Positions 46,972-58,619 of a stretch of DNA of 64,000 nt are shown here, one piece after another. Location: NCBI GenBank assembly GCA_036346225.1, contig JARFIW010001216.1, positions 842,501 through 906,500 of the forward strand, written 5' to 3'. The notes under the pieces are model-generated. The model did not search any database, had not been told where the DNA came from, and saw only the letters and a list, made by a program, of their open reading frames with translations. Within the stretch, counting starts at the first letter, position 1; each line of letters begins with the position of its first letter. This stretch comes from Platerodrilus igneus. Lineage: Eukaryota; Arthropoda; Insecta; Coleoptera; Lycidae. A program made the position numbers and the translations under genes.

Positions 46972-47520
46972 TCATGTTGAGATGTAAATGCTATTTGCGT
47001 TTGACCGCGAAGGTTTGAAAGACGCCCCGATCCCTGAAATAGACGTGTAAGTTTTATTTACAGGTAATCGAAGCAATTGACAGCATTTAGATGTAATGAA
47101 GTTACATTGACTAGCACTATCAATTAGGAATCTCAACCGCAGGTGAGTACCCATTGTTGATTCAACTTTAACGATCGCAGTCGCTAAAAGAATCGTGTAA
47201 TTTTTATCTAAACCTTCCTTAGTCGACGTTGAACAAAGACTCACATTAATTGCTTCATTTGTATTTATAGGATTAGATAACACTTGATTATTTGTGTCAA
47301 CAATCGGACTAGGAATATGTAACACTGAATGATGACGGTTACTGCACAACCTACATGAATACGTGGAAGGGCATAACGACAAAGCGTGCTTAGAACTGAG
47401 ACAGTTAATACACAATTTTTGATCTTTAACAAAAGAAATTCGATTTTGCGGAGAAAGATTAAGAAATTTGTAACACCTAGCTAATCGATGATGTTCGCCT
47501 TTACAATAAGCACATTTCAA
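46972..47520 (-). pseudogene. BEL copy 2 zinc knuckles and protease
   Basis: CAYCKGEHHRLARC and CINCLSSKHALSLC knuckles, a third C-LC-NRHH motif, and a DUF1758-type protease with FLIDSASQCNFI. The protease frame ends near 46972 and RT opens in a different frame at 46952. Confidence 0.88.
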
Positions 47521-47686
47521 ATTGTCGTGATTATTTACTTCTTTTGTAGCGAAGGCATGTAAGACCTTCGTCTTGTATGTGTGGCCATTAATTTGCTTTG
47601 TTTTGCTACTGCTGGTTCGATATAAAATTTTAACTTGTTCTTTTACGAACGTGGCTAGCTCATCGTAAGTAGGAATCGAACCTCCT

Positions 47687-48496
47687 TTAAAGATTGTTCA
47701 AAATTCGTCTTGTATGATTGTCTAGCTTTGATAAAGCAATAGAAGTAAGAATAAAATCAGACAAGTTGGTAATGTTTAATTTACGAAGAGCATTGATTGC
47801 AGAGTCGACCTTTTCTATGAATGAATTTAGACTGATAATACCTTCCGTTTGAAGCGCTTTAAAGTCGAAAACCTGAGAAAGATAAGTGTTAGCTAAAGCG
47901 CGTTTATCTTCGTATTTTTCAATTAAAGCGGCCCATAGTATAGAGTAATTTTCAGCCGTCGGTAACATACCAGAGCTTAATGCCAGAGCGCTACCCCGTA
48001 ATTTTCCTAATAAATAATGCATTTTGCAAGTATTGTCCAAATTAGAATTATTATGGATAAGGCTTTTAAATGTTTCGTAGAAAAGAGGCCATTTTAGAAA
48101 ATTGCCGTTAAAACCAATTAGATCAATTTTTGGGAAACGAACAGTAGCTTCAGCTGCCTGCATAGTTTGATTTTGAGAAGATTGATCGGTAACTTTCGAA
48201 GTGATTAGACCGGTAGCAACATCCTGAATGTAACAATAAAGTTCATCGATAGCGTTTAATTCATTGTAGTTCGGTTTAAATTCTGGATCCGTTTCAAACC
48301 CTATCGTATTGATTTCATCTATGATTTCATCTAATTTACGTTTTGTGTCATCTAGGGTTGCGTGTCTTATCTTAAATTCTTTTAAAATTATCGAATCTTG
48401 AATGTTTTTATTTTTATCGTAAAGAATTTGAATTCTTTGGAAATAGGTTTCCTTTTTAGATTGAAGTGATTTTAATCTATTAACCGCTTTACTCAT
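47687..48496 (-). CDS. BEL copy 2 gag, N-terminal part
   Basis: ATG at 48496 (MSKAVNRLKSLQSKKETYF) opens 269 codons: a helical N-terminus, then the DUF1759-type core with FPKIDLIGFNGNFLKWPLFY and YLLGKLRGSALAL. The stop at 47687 comes where the family continues into the knuckle region, which is legible in another frame from about 47690 to 47521. It could still produce a truncated gag. Confidence 0.85.
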   Translation of the reverse strand: MSKAVNRLKSLQSKKETYFQRIQILYDKNKNIQDSIILKEFKIRHATLDDTKRKLDEIIDEINTIGFETDPEFKPNYNELNAIDELYCYIQDVATGLITSKVTDQSSQNQTMQAAEATVRFPKIDLIGFNGNFLKWPLFYETFKSLIHNNSNLDNTCKMHYLLGKLRGSALALSSGMLPTAENYSILWAALIEKYEDKRALANTYLSQVFDFKALQTEGIISLNSFIEKVDSAINALRKLNITNLSDFILTSIALSKLDNHTRRILNNL

Positions 48497-48801
48497 TGTA
48501 ATATTAATAAATTGTAGATGTATAACAAATATGTAAATTTAGAACGAAAGATTTGTATTGTTTACGCTATTTCAAATATACTCACTATTGCAAGGATAGA
48601 TAAGCGAATTTGAAATAGAAAAGCATATGCGACAACAGAGCGCGAAAGGTCTGTTTAACATACACCTGTTTATGTTATCTATAGTGAACGATTCTTGTAA
48701 ATGAACTATGGCATGAACGAGCAAAATAACCCTTATAACCCGGTATTTAGTAGAGTGCTAAATTCCCGCTACTAACAATCCGTGCCCGAAGGTAACCAAA
48801 A

Positions 48802-49225
48802 TATTAACGCTCGGTTAAGACACAGTGGACTGTAATTTTTTAAACATGAACAAACAAAAATAAAGCAATGAACTTACCCAAGATCTGCAGCTCGCTTTAA
48901 ATAGGCGTTTAAAGGGTGAGATTTAGGATGGTCATTGAAGGAAGGCAAGGATCACCAATTTAGAAATTTAACGTTTTCGAACCCACTCTAAGACGGGTGC
49001 AAGGGGTTATTTTGACGTACACGCCGATGCCACAATTTACTAGCGAACCGAATCACACCGATGTTTTTTACTATCTGTTTTAATTTAGTTATTGTCAGAA
49101 TTGGCATATGTTTCAATTTATCTATAAATTAAAATAACCTGAATTGAATGCTATTCTGGCAATAATTTATCGAATTAATAAACTGTAATTTTTAAAATAA
49201 AAGGAATTTGTTGCCGGCGTTACCA
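48802..49225 (-). repeat. 5' LTR of BEL copy 2
   Basis: 424 bp. The primer-binding region lies just left (minus strand TTTTGGTTACCTTCGGGC). The primer tRNA was not identified. Confidence 0.9.
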
Positions 49226-49230
49226 GCAGT

Positions 49231-49775
49231 TTTTTATTACGCCATTTAAAGAAAAAGCGAACGTTCGTTAGAAAGTTTTGTGAGTGTAATGGTGACTTGA
49301 TAACATTGCATTTATCTTATTTTAATATACAAAAAGTTATTTACAAAACAGAACAACCTCTTGTTTATGAATTTTAGACAACCAACCATACATTGTATGC
49401 GCCCTTATTAATAGTAACTTTAAACGTTGTTTTCAACAATAATATTACGCTTTTTGTAAAAAAAAAAAACGCACTGCGGGGACATCTACGAATAATTAGC
49501 TTCAGTTTGCTACTTGAATGATAAAAATCTGTTCAGTAGATTTCTCAAATAAGCGTTACATGAAAGCGCTTAGTGTTTTAAGTATATAGAATTAATATGA
49601 TGAGTGCAGACTACATCATTAATTAAAACAACATTTAACCTATCTCAGTCTCCGGGCTTCCCCAAAGTCCGGGCCCTTGGGCAATTGCCTCCCACCCCAC
49701 CGGGCGGCTTTGATTTGATTCGAATTACTTCAAACTGGAATCACGAGAATATAGTTGTAATATCGATTTTAAACC
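49231..49775. other. Anonymous sequence
   Basis: No gene supported between BEL copy 2 and LTR R2. Confidence 0.4.
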
Positions 49776-49779
49776 AATT

Positions 49780-51970
49780 TGTAACGGGCATTTTTGGTAG
49801 TTTCAACATTTTACGCTATACCCAATTAGTAAATACATTTCTACAAATTACTATTTTTATATTTGATATTTATTAACTCCTTAGGCGAGTGCGTCGTATT
49901 ATATTACATAAAATACATCGTTTCTTTGGGATCGCTGTTTGTATCAAATAAATAATTCAGAATTGTATGCATTGTATGCATTGCGTGTATTAATTTTAAA
50001 AGATAGATAAATTGAGGTTTGATTCTCATTAATAAATACATTCCAAGGAATGTATGTTAAACAGCTTGTAATTAATTATAGATTGCATCGTTCTTGTCTT
50101 GCCGTAAATATAAATTTAGTTCCTGATGTGGATATACGAGTCGAGTTGATAGGCGATAAGCGGTTGGAATAACAACGATTTTATATCTACAGACTAGCAG
50201 TTGTCGTTTGTTCTTCGTTCCTATATATTGTTTACGTTGATAATACGGTGTCCTGTTTGCTTTGAAAGTCGGAGTTCTGTTATGTGTTCCGATGTATTAA
50301 GTACGTTGAAAACTACTGCTTTCTGTTTGCTTTGATAATAGTGAAAAATTAATGCGGTATTAATTTTTCGAATTGTACATGAAAAACACGGCACGATTTT
50401 AGTTGTACTTTAACTGTAGAATGTTTTTACTTGACCGCGCGTGTTGTAAGGTCATTGACGGACGGGTTTTAGTGATACGCCTTGCTTTGCTGATTGTGTT
50501 TTTAGTTGTTTTTCTTGTAAAATAAAAGGTTTACGGAACATTGACTTAGTGATTACGCGTTGCACGACAAATTGTTTTTGTTGCTTTTCTGTTAGAAATA
50601 AAAGTCGTAGAACTTGGAAAACCCGACCGCACGTGGTTGTTTTTACGGAAGATTGACTTAGTGATACCGTCGCTTTACTAATTGTGTTTTTTTTGTGGAT
50701 TTGTCTTGCTATATTTGAACTGTGTGCGATCTAGTTTTCGTGGCCTCCTTTTCTTATCAGAGTAGTGCATACTTTGGTTTATTCAAACACAGTTTTAAAA
50801 TTTGAGTGTTTCTAAAAATGGTGATACAGTTGTAGCAGGTTTAGTAGAAAAAAAGAGGTTGCTTCTTGTGAACAGGTATCTCATTCACTTGTAAAGACAG
50901 TTGGTACTGTAGTTCCTGAATTTTCTAACCCCAACGAATCTAAAATAGATCTTTGTTTGCGCGAATTTGGTTATGCAAAAGCATTAGATTTTTCTTTGTT
51001 ACCATAGGTAGCAAATAAAACGCTTCACGTTACTGTTAGTTTAATGCATTACGTCGTGCCTTGAAAGCCCGTGACTCTAAATTTTTATGATAATTTTTTT
51101 TACGATTTGGGGTTACAAAATAGTTCAAAATTATTGTTTCAGGCAATAGAATTAACAAGAGATTTATCGATGTTACGTAGTTCCACCAGCATGATAATGT
51201 CTGCTGCTAACACCAGTGAAGTACGGAGGCGTGATTAGTGTAAAGTGTGAGAAATTCCATCCACACCCTCACAGTCAAGGATGCAGTGCTTCGTTAGTGC
51301 AGGACATCGGGAATCCCACATTCAATTGCGAGGAAGCGTTGCTGAAGGACTGTTTGTAAGTTGAACTATTTCCTACTTGTTTTTACTTTAAATACCTGTC
51401 CGTTGCTTTGCCATACCTTTGGCGTTCTGATACCTTTTACAATAGAACTGCATGCTTTTAAGGAAAAAAAAAGAAAGAAAAAAAAACCCAATACTACTAG
51501 AATTACTCATATCAATTGTGTCTTATCTTTTTATCTTTTATTAATATGTTGTCTGATTGATGTTTAATTAGTGTGTGAGAAAACGTTTCTGCTACTCCCC
51601 AATATTACCTCACTTTGTAATCAAATTTTTTTCGGTAATGCTTTTACCGTTATTATATTATAGAGTTTATCTAAACAGTTTTTTTTCCTTACATTCTACA
51701 AAGTACTGAATAATTTAGACTTATCATTGCTGCTATGCTTATTCTTTTTTTTTAGGTTTGCTTAACTAATTAATTCTATGGCAGGTACTGTTACTAATTC
51801 CTTACAGCCGCGTCCCTTATAGGTTGGTCTGCTTTCTACAACCCACCCCCCACTCTCCGATTGAGCCCGGTCATTTCTTCTTTGATTTTCTTTTTGTTAC
51901 GCACGGCTACGAGCCAACGTAACATAACTTTGGCGCCCAACGTGGCGGCCACGAAAAAAAAAACGTAACA
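49780..51970 (+). repeat. Long LTR, copy R2
   Basis: 2,191 bp, starts TGTAACGGGCATTTTTGG and ends AACGTAACA. It contains an internal CGTAACA at 51918-51924 followed by TGGCGCCCAACGTGG (51931-51945), i.e. an older LTR end plus Lys primer site now inside the LTR. A promoter-like TATATC lies near 50183. After the end come AAAAATTTTC and a T-run; no intact primer-binding site follows. Confidence 0.85.
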
Positions 51971-53564
51971 AAAAATTTTCTTTTTTTTTATGTTCTAAAA
52001 TTATCAGAGTTGTGTTTTCGCTGGTAATTTGGTTCTGGAAAACACTGGCGCCCAAGTTTTCTGTACACCACCTTTTTTTTTTCTTTTCTTGACGTCACTT
52101 TCGCTACCTCACTTAAATATAATCCTAATGTCCCCGATCTAGATCTGGTGTCCTTTTGGCGACGCAAACGCCACAAATTTCGTCCGTAATCCACTCGTCC
52201 CCCTACGTTATACGATTCCTTCAACTCATTAGTTATATCTGTGATATTTGACATATTTCGTAGTATTGTGTGATGACTTTTATTTTTTTTCTTCTACTCT
52301 TTCCGGGTTTTCTTTCATTCCACATTCCTGTCCATTTTTTTCCCTGACTGGTTTTCTTTGCGGTCAGTTGATGTACTGACTTCGATCACTCGTTGTATCT
52401 GCTCCTGTGGTAGTTGCTCTTAGGCCTACTTTCTGTCCTTTAGGGAATCACGACTTAGTCGACTTTTGGGTCTATTAGCTGTACCACAGTTGAGGCCTTT
52501 CGTTGCTTTTTCCAGTTTTCCGTTGGTCGTTCCCTAGCTTGCTTGAGGCTTGACACTTGTGTCTTATGTTGGCTATTGCTGTTGGTTTCCTTCCTCGCTA
52601 CTTTTCTTTTCTTTTGGTTTCTGCGCGCGAAACCAATTTCTTGAGGTTGGAAACTGTGCTGTTTCTTTTCTAAAGAGACATCCGTCCTTTGACGAATTAA
52701 TTGGCAGCGTTTATGCCTCTACACCTTGGTCCTCTCCGATTGCTACTGCTTACCTATCTTTCCCTATGGATTTCTTTACTCTTAGTTTTGTCCGACATTT
52801 TGGTCCTTTGAGCTGGAAATTTTTTTTTTGTGTGTTGGTTCTGATTGGATTGGTATAGCTTTTTTTCGTATTCCCATTTATATTTTGTAGCTAGCCCATC
52901 CCGTGACTTTTTCTTCTGGCTAGTTCTACCATTCGTTCACTATTGGACTATTATAGTCGCTTTCTACATCCATTCCTTGAGGTAGGCTTCAGATCTATTT
53001 TCTTTTCCTTTAGGAATTTCGACTTGGTCGTTTCTGTAGGTCTGTTAGCCATACTCAGCTTGAGTAATCGTTTCATACGAATTTGTGTTACCTCAGTTGG
53101 AAGTATTCTAGATGGTGTACTACGCTTGCCTTTGTCCTTTGCTTTGTCTTCGTTCTTTTTTTGCTGCACACTTGAGGGTGACAGTTTTGCTACGAGTTTT
53201 CTTCCTCGTTTTTTTCTTTTCTCTTGGTTTCTCCGCGGGAAGCCAAAACTTTTCTTTGAGGTGGAAAACAGAAATGTTCCTTTTGGGGGACATCCGTCTT
53301 TTGACGATTTTGAAAGTAGCTAAGACCTTTAATCCTCATTGGGTGTTTACTTAATGCTTTCTTTACCTATTCTGTCGTTGTTGGTTACGCTAGATGACTT
53401 TGTCTTCTTTTGAAAAAAAAATGTGTTCTTTCTTTTATACTGATGTTGGTCCTTCAAACCGGATAAAAATAATTTTTTTGTTTGGTTCCTTGTCTGTCGT
53501 TTTTTTCTTCTTTTTCTTTTTTTCTTTTTTCTTTCACCCCGACGTCTTTATTTTGCTAGGGGGG
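51971..53564 (-). mobile_element. Internal leader and gag start belonging to R3
   Basis: Read on the minus strand from R3: a purine-rich leader of about 1.3 kb containing two related blocks (about 53200-53310 and 52590-52700, both with AAGACGGATG-type and GAAACCAAG-type segments), then an ATG frame at 52254. The leader start (CTCCCCCC-TAGCAAAATAAA) resembles plus-strand 63258-63290, so a second element has the same internal 5' region. Long plus-strand open frames here (52550-52858, 52943-53323) are the T-rich complement and not genes. Confidence 0.6.
51988..52254 (-). CDS. Possible gag N-terminus of the R-family element
   Basis: ATG at 52254 opens MSNITDITNELKESYNVGGR and continues through a basic segment (LWRLRRQKDTRSRSG) to a stop at 51988, right at the R2 junction. 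It is the first ATG frame downstream of the R3 leader, so a truncated gag is the natural reading. No family domain is recognised. Confidence 0.35.
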   Translation of the reverse strand: MSNITDITNELKESYNVGGRVDYGRNLWRLRRQKDTRSRSGTLGLYLSEVAKVTSRKEKKKVVYRKLGRQCFPEPNYQRKHNSDNFRT

Positions 53565-53619
53565 GAGCATGAGACTATTAATCTCAGGGTCGTGGGTTCG
53601 AGCTCCACGTTGGGCGCCA
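53565..53619 (+). other. 55-nt tRNA-Lys copy fused to the primer site
   Basis: GAGCATGAGACTATTAATCT and onward through GGTTCGAGCTCCACG to GGGCGCCA matches the 3' three-quarters of an animal tRNA-Lys(CUU): D-arm end, anticodon arm, T-arm, acceptor and even the post-transcriptional CCA. Two differences from the usual sequence are seen (CTATTAA for CTCTTAA in the anticodon loop, GAGCT for GAGCC in the T-arm). It sits exactly where the 18-nt primer-binding site of the R3 element should be. The 5' part of the tRNA is absent, so it is not a tRNA gene. Presence of CCA shows copying from a mature tRNA. Confidence 0.8.
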
Positions 53620-53626
53620 AATTTTT

Positions 53627-55811
53627 TGTTACGTTTTTTTTTGTGGCAGCCACGTTGGGCGCCAAAGTTATGTTACGTTGGCTCGTAGCCGTGCGTAACA
53701 AAAAGAAAATCAAAGAAGAAATGACCGGGCTCAATCGGAGAGTAGGGGGGGTTGTAGAAAGCAGACCAACCTATAAGGGACGCGGCTGTAAGGAATCAGT
53801 AACAGTACCTACCATAGAATTAATTAGTTAAGCAAACCTGAAAAAAAAGAATAAGCATAGCAGCAATGATAAGTCTAAATTATTCAGTACTTTGTAGAAT
53901 GTAAGAAAAAAAAACTGTTTAGATAAACTCTATAATATAATAACGGTAAAAGCATTACAGAAAAAATTTTGATTACAAAGTGAGGTAATATTGGGGAGTA
54001 GCAGAAACGTTTCCTCACATACCCATTAAACATCAATCAGACAACATGTTAGTAAAAGATAAAAAGATAAGACACAATTAATATGAGTAATTCTAGTAGT
54101 ATTGGGGTTTTTTTTCTTTCTTTTTTTTTCCTAAAAGCATGCAGTTCTATTGTAAAAGGTATCAGAACGCCAAAGGTATGGCAAAGCAACGGACAGGTAT
54201 TTAAAGTAAAAACAAGTAGGAAATAGTTCAACTTACAAACAGTCCTTCAGCAACGCTTCCTCGCAATTGAATGTGGGATTCCCAATCTCCTGCACTAACG
54301 AAGCACTGTACCCTTGACTGTGAGGGTGTGGATGGAATTTCTCACACTTTACACTAATCACGCCTACGTATTTCACTGGTGTTAGCAGCAGACATTATCA
54401 TGCTGGTGGAACTACGTAACATCGATAAATCTCTTGTTAATTCTATTTCCTGAGACAATAATTTTGAACTATTTTGTAACCCCAAATCGTAAAAAAAATT
54501 ATCATAAAAATTTAGAGTCACGGGCTTTCAAGGCACGACGTAATGCATTAAACTAACAGTAACGTGAAGAGTTTTATTTGCTACCTATGGTAACAAAGGA
54601 AAATCTAATGCTTTTGCATAACCAAATTCGCGCAAACAAAGATCTATTTTAGATTCGTTGGGGTTAGAAAATTCAGGAACTACAGTACCAACTGTCTTTA
54701 CAAGAGAATGAGATACCTGTTCATAAGAAGCAACCTCTTTTTTTTCTACTAAACCTGCTACAACTGTATCACCATTTTTAGAAACACTCAAGTTTTAAAA
54801 CTGTGTTTGAATAAACCAAAGTATGCACTACTCTGATAAGAAAAGGAGGCCACGAAAACTAGATCGCACACAGTTCAAATATAGCAAGACAAATCCACAA
54901 AAAAAAACACAATTAGTAAAGCGACGGTATCACTAAGTCAATCTTCCGTAAAAACAACCACGTGCGGTCGGGTTTTCCAAGTTCTACGACTTTTATTTCT
55001 AACAGAAAAGCAACAAAAACAATTTGTCGTGCAACGCGTAATCACTAAGTCAATGTTCCGTAAACCTTTTATTTTACAAGAAAAACAACTAAAAACACAA
55101 TCAGCAAAGCAACGCGTATCACTAAAACCCGTCCGTCAATGACCTTAAACACGCGCGGTCGAGTAAAAACATTCTACAGTTAAAGCACAACTAAAATCGT
55201 GCCCTGTTTTTCATGTACAATTCGAAAAATTAATACCGCATTAATTTTTCACTATTATCAAAGCAAACAGAAAGCAGTATTTTTCAACGTACTTAATACA
55301 TCGGAACACAGAACAGAACTCCGACTTTCAAAGCAAACAGGACACCGTATTATCAACGTAAACAATATATAGGAACGAAGAACAAACGACAACTGCTAGT
55401 CTGTAGATATAAAATCGTTGTTATTCCAAGCGCTTATCGCCTATCAACTCGACTCGTATATCCACATCAGGAACTAAATTTATATTTACGGCAAGACAAG
55501 AACGATGCAATCTATAATTAATTACAAGCTGTTTAACATACATTCCTTGGAATGTATTTATTAATGAGAATCAAACTTCAAATTATCTATCTTTTAAAAA
55601 TTAATACACGTGAGTTAAATTGCATACAATTCTGAATTATTTATTTGATACAAACAGCGATCCCAAAGAAACGATGTATTTTACGTAATATAATACGACG
55701 CACTCGCCTAAGGAGTTAATAAATATCAAATATAAAATAGTAATTTGTAGAAATGTATTTACTAATTGGGTATAGCGTAAAATGTTGAAACTACCAAAAA
55801 TGCCCGTTGCA
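53627..55811 (-). repeat. Long LTR, copy R3 (5' LTR of the internal piece)
   Basis: 2,185 bp, inverted relative to R2. Minus-strand start TGCAACGGGCATTTTTGG, end AAACGTAACA. An internal older CGTAACA and TGGCGCCCAACGTGG are at about 53651-53677. A 68-codon frame (54791-54585; VSKNGDTVVAGLV and later CLREFGYAKALDF) is open here but starts at TTG, and is frameshifted in R2 and diverged in R1. Confidence 0.85.
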
Positions 55812-58250
55812 AATTGTATCCCTTATACGTAAAATATTCAACGATTACGGATTTGGGTCAAAATTTGGCAGAATTAAGAAAATATGTTTTCATTTTTTAT
55901 AAAAAAAAGTTAGTTCGAAAATTTTGATTTTTAAATTGTTCAACCAAAAGCAATTTGTCAATTATATTAATTATGACAATATAGCTTTCTCCCTGTATGT
56001 TTCCACCCTCACCCGTGATTATAATAAATATTAACCATGAATTCAAATTCACACATAATTTGATCTCCAATGCGGATCGGTTGGTGTATTTATAATAATA
56101 GTCTTACATCATCTACGTTTTACAATTTATTTCAAACATGTATATCAGACAGAATAAATATCAGAAAATTGGCTCACTAAATTGCAGATTATACCAGAAC
56201 GTAATGCAAATATCGATACAGTTGAACAAGTAGAATACCGTCAGGAAAACATGACGCGAAGGTCATCTTTACCATTATTTTACATAATTAACATTAAACT
56301 TTACTATTTGGTAATACTAAAGCCATATACAATGACACTAATGGTTCATTCAAACTCTCGCTCATAATTATTTATGTAAACGAAGAGCATAGTAAAGGTT
56401 AGATAATTGAAAACTGATGTAAAAATTATATTCAAAGGCAAGAATAAATATTTACCTTCAATTAGAATTCCGCAATTGCATAAATAATAAACAAATAGTA
56501 AGTAAATAATAACGAACACTTAACGTACTGTCTGAAATATATTCACGAACGCGTTCAAAACCGAACTGGTAATAATTGTGGTGTCGATTGTATCTGAATT
56601 ACATGGAGATTATGGGATATGCGGTGTATAATCACAGAGTTCCACTACTCTTCCGGAGACATCAATGTGACACACCGGAGGATGGGAGTGCCGTTTACAG
56701 GACTTGGTGAACCGTAGCACCCACTCCTTTAAATTGTATCATAATATGGGTTGTGCTTGTTTAAAATACATTAATTTATTTGCTCTCGAAAAATATTTTA
56801 TTAGAATTCCTTTTATATATACGCGAATTGTTTTCTGCGTTTGTTGTGCCTCTAAAATTAATAATGTAGGATGATTTGAATAGTGAAAAACATTCCCAAA
56901 GATATAACATACATTCCACTCCTTTGTTCAGGAAACGAATGTCATAACGTTTTGAAATAGCACGTGAAACTGTGCGCCTTCGATACAATAAAAGCTTATT
57001 AAAAAACAAGCTTTTGCTTAGTTGAGAATAAACATTTTTACATAATTATATCGCATCAACAAATGCTGCGTTACCCAACCAAAGCGAGTAACTTACTGAC
57101 CACAGCAATGAGTTGGAAAGCCGCCAATTACAGACACTTTAGCTTTGATTTAAAACCTTTAAAAACAGATAGCTAATAGCAACAAGACATATAATTAGTA
57201 ATAAGTTATATTACTTTAGATTCAAAGTTGGTCAGTCAGGTTTCAGCAAACAACTCAAACAGTACTTCAGCCGAATGAGAATCATGATACTTTGGGTCGA
57301 AAACAGTCCATGTATTGGAGAAGTCCGAAATTAGATTAGTCGTATAAATTCGTATTACTTTTCACACAAATGAGATTTGACAAGTAGGTCGTGCCGCCCA
57401 TGGAAGTGGCTGCCCAGAGTCAGCGCTAGGGATACCATTATTTACAACCCTGTTTTTAGTTTTTGTTTCAGTTTATCAGATTTTTATGTTTGTTAGATTG
57501 TTAGAGCTTGTTAGGTTTGTTAGATTTTTAGGATTGTTAGATTTTTATTTAGTTTTTTATTTAGGGTGGATTAACTATGAAGTTGGAATGAATTAGAAGC
57601 ACGATTATTTTCGCGTTTAAACCCAATGTAGTACCTCCGGGTGGAGCATTGGGGACGTGGCCGCAAATATAGCGGCCCTTATTCAAATTATAATGCCCAG
57701 AGTACAGAAGTCATTGGGAACTGTGAAATATTAGTACTCATTATTTGCGTTAAAGGTTGTGTTTTTGTATGAACTAACAAAGGATATTGTAACGAAAACT
57801 CTATTTGCACAAACCACAGTTTTTTTATTATCAAACTGATTATTCAAACCCTTTCAACAGCTCGTAACTATAATGAAATTATAAAAGCTTGTTACATTCA
57901 AAACCCTGCAAACAATTTTTCTGCGTTCATTTTTAAAACACCCTAAAATACTTTAACAAGCTCGATTTCCCGCCATATGAATTAGTGTTATTTAATAAAA
58001 TTTCTCAAGTAATTACTCTGTATAAAAGTTTGCTTTAGCTGTTTAGGAAAAATTACGTTACAAAGTAGTTGCAATATTTCCTAGCACCTGCAGTGATTAC
58101 ATTTTAATTAAAAGCTGCAAGTAAATGCGCAGCTTTCTTCTAAAAGATAAGAACAATTACCCACTGCCTACATCTGCTTACAATGGACTTATTATCTGGT
58201 ATTCTGCAGCTGTTAAGATGTTACAAAATAATAAGATTGTTTTCCTTTGT
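55812..58250. other. Anonymous stretch with small repeat fragments
   Basis: No gene. Short GTTAGATTTTTAG tandem at about 57490-57560; GTAGTACCTCCGGGTGGAGC at 57631 resembles the 3' part of the SINE; 57785-57900 matches 33455-33585 inverted. A GC-richer patch at 56580-56740 is unexplained. Confidence 0.45.
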
Positions 58251-58433
58251 CTAAAATCCTTTGATAATTGCGCTATCTGCTTGTTGGTAAGCTGTTACAG
58301 TTTGTATTTCGGCAGCTGTTGTCTGGGAATTCTGCACACTTAGTTTTTCGGCGATATCTTTGAAAGCCAAATACCCTACCCCCATACATGATTCTGGCGT
58401 TATAAATACAGACCGTGCTTTGAAAGATGCCAT
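58251..58433 (-). CDS. Small hypothetical ORF, 60 codons
   Basis: Starts ATGGCATC at 58433 (MASFKARSVFITPESCMGVG) and ends with QQADSAIIKGF. The composition is protein-like. The adjacent upstream minus strand (58440-58610) also reads protein-like in another frame (SFHVVNGKMQLHFFIDC). Together they may be a frameshifted remnant. No family recognised. Confidence 0.25.
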   Translation of the reverse strand: MASFKARSVFITPESCMGVGYLAFKDIAEKLSVQNSQTTAAEIQTVTAYQQADSAIIKGF

Positions 58434-58619
58434 TAAAGATTAAAGATTAAGGACAACATCTTCTTCCAAATACATGTTGTAAAATCGCGCTACTAAAATG
58501 CTTCTTGTGCTAGTATAAGTGAAGTTGATGGTTCCAGCATGCAGTCAATAAAGAAATGCAGTTGCATTTTTCCATTCACAACATGAAACGAAGCCAAATA
58601 ATTCAAGGTACAGTTTGCT

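Larger units (their letters stand above)
42980..49225 (-). mobile_element. BEL/Pao retrotransposon copy 2, RT site mutated
   Basis: 6.25-kb element with LTRs 42980-43402 (3') and 48802-49225 (5') and target duplication GCAGT (42975-42979 and 49226-49230). All domains are present in order: gag, knuckles, protease, RT, RNase H, integrase, DUF5641. It is broken by several frameshifts or stops, and the RT catalytic box reads YVAD where the family has YVDD. The LTRs look very similar, with a handful of differences. It represents a different lineage from copy 1, as the protein sequences differ widely. Confidence 0.95.
49780..55811. mobile_element. Inverted-LTR unit: R2, internal piece, R3
   Basis: Two 2.2-kb LTRs of one family face each other with a 1.6-kb internal piece between them. 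Both outer ends are the U3 end (TGTAACGGGC at 49780; its inverted form GCCCGTTGCA ending at 55811). AATT flanks the whole unit on both sides (49776-49779 and 55812-55815), matching the 4-bp duplication length of solo copy R1. This suggests that the inverted unit was integrated as one molecule through two U3 ends. Confidence 0.7.

Noticed and set aside
52550..53354. Plus-strand hydrophobic ORFs that look like membrane proteins
   Set aside because: They are the T/C-rich complement of a purine-rich retroelement leader; Phe and Leu richness comes from base composition.
53565..53619. A truncated tRNA-Lys gene
   Set aside because: It contains the CCA that is added after transcription and lies exactly at the primer-site position of an LTR element, so it is reverse-transcribed tRNA.
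54585..54791. 68-codon ORF within LTR R3 as a conserved LTR-encoded protein
   Set aside because: It begins at TTG, is frameshifted in R2 and has diverged with no start in R1. The similarity is what is expected of any shared LTR sequence.
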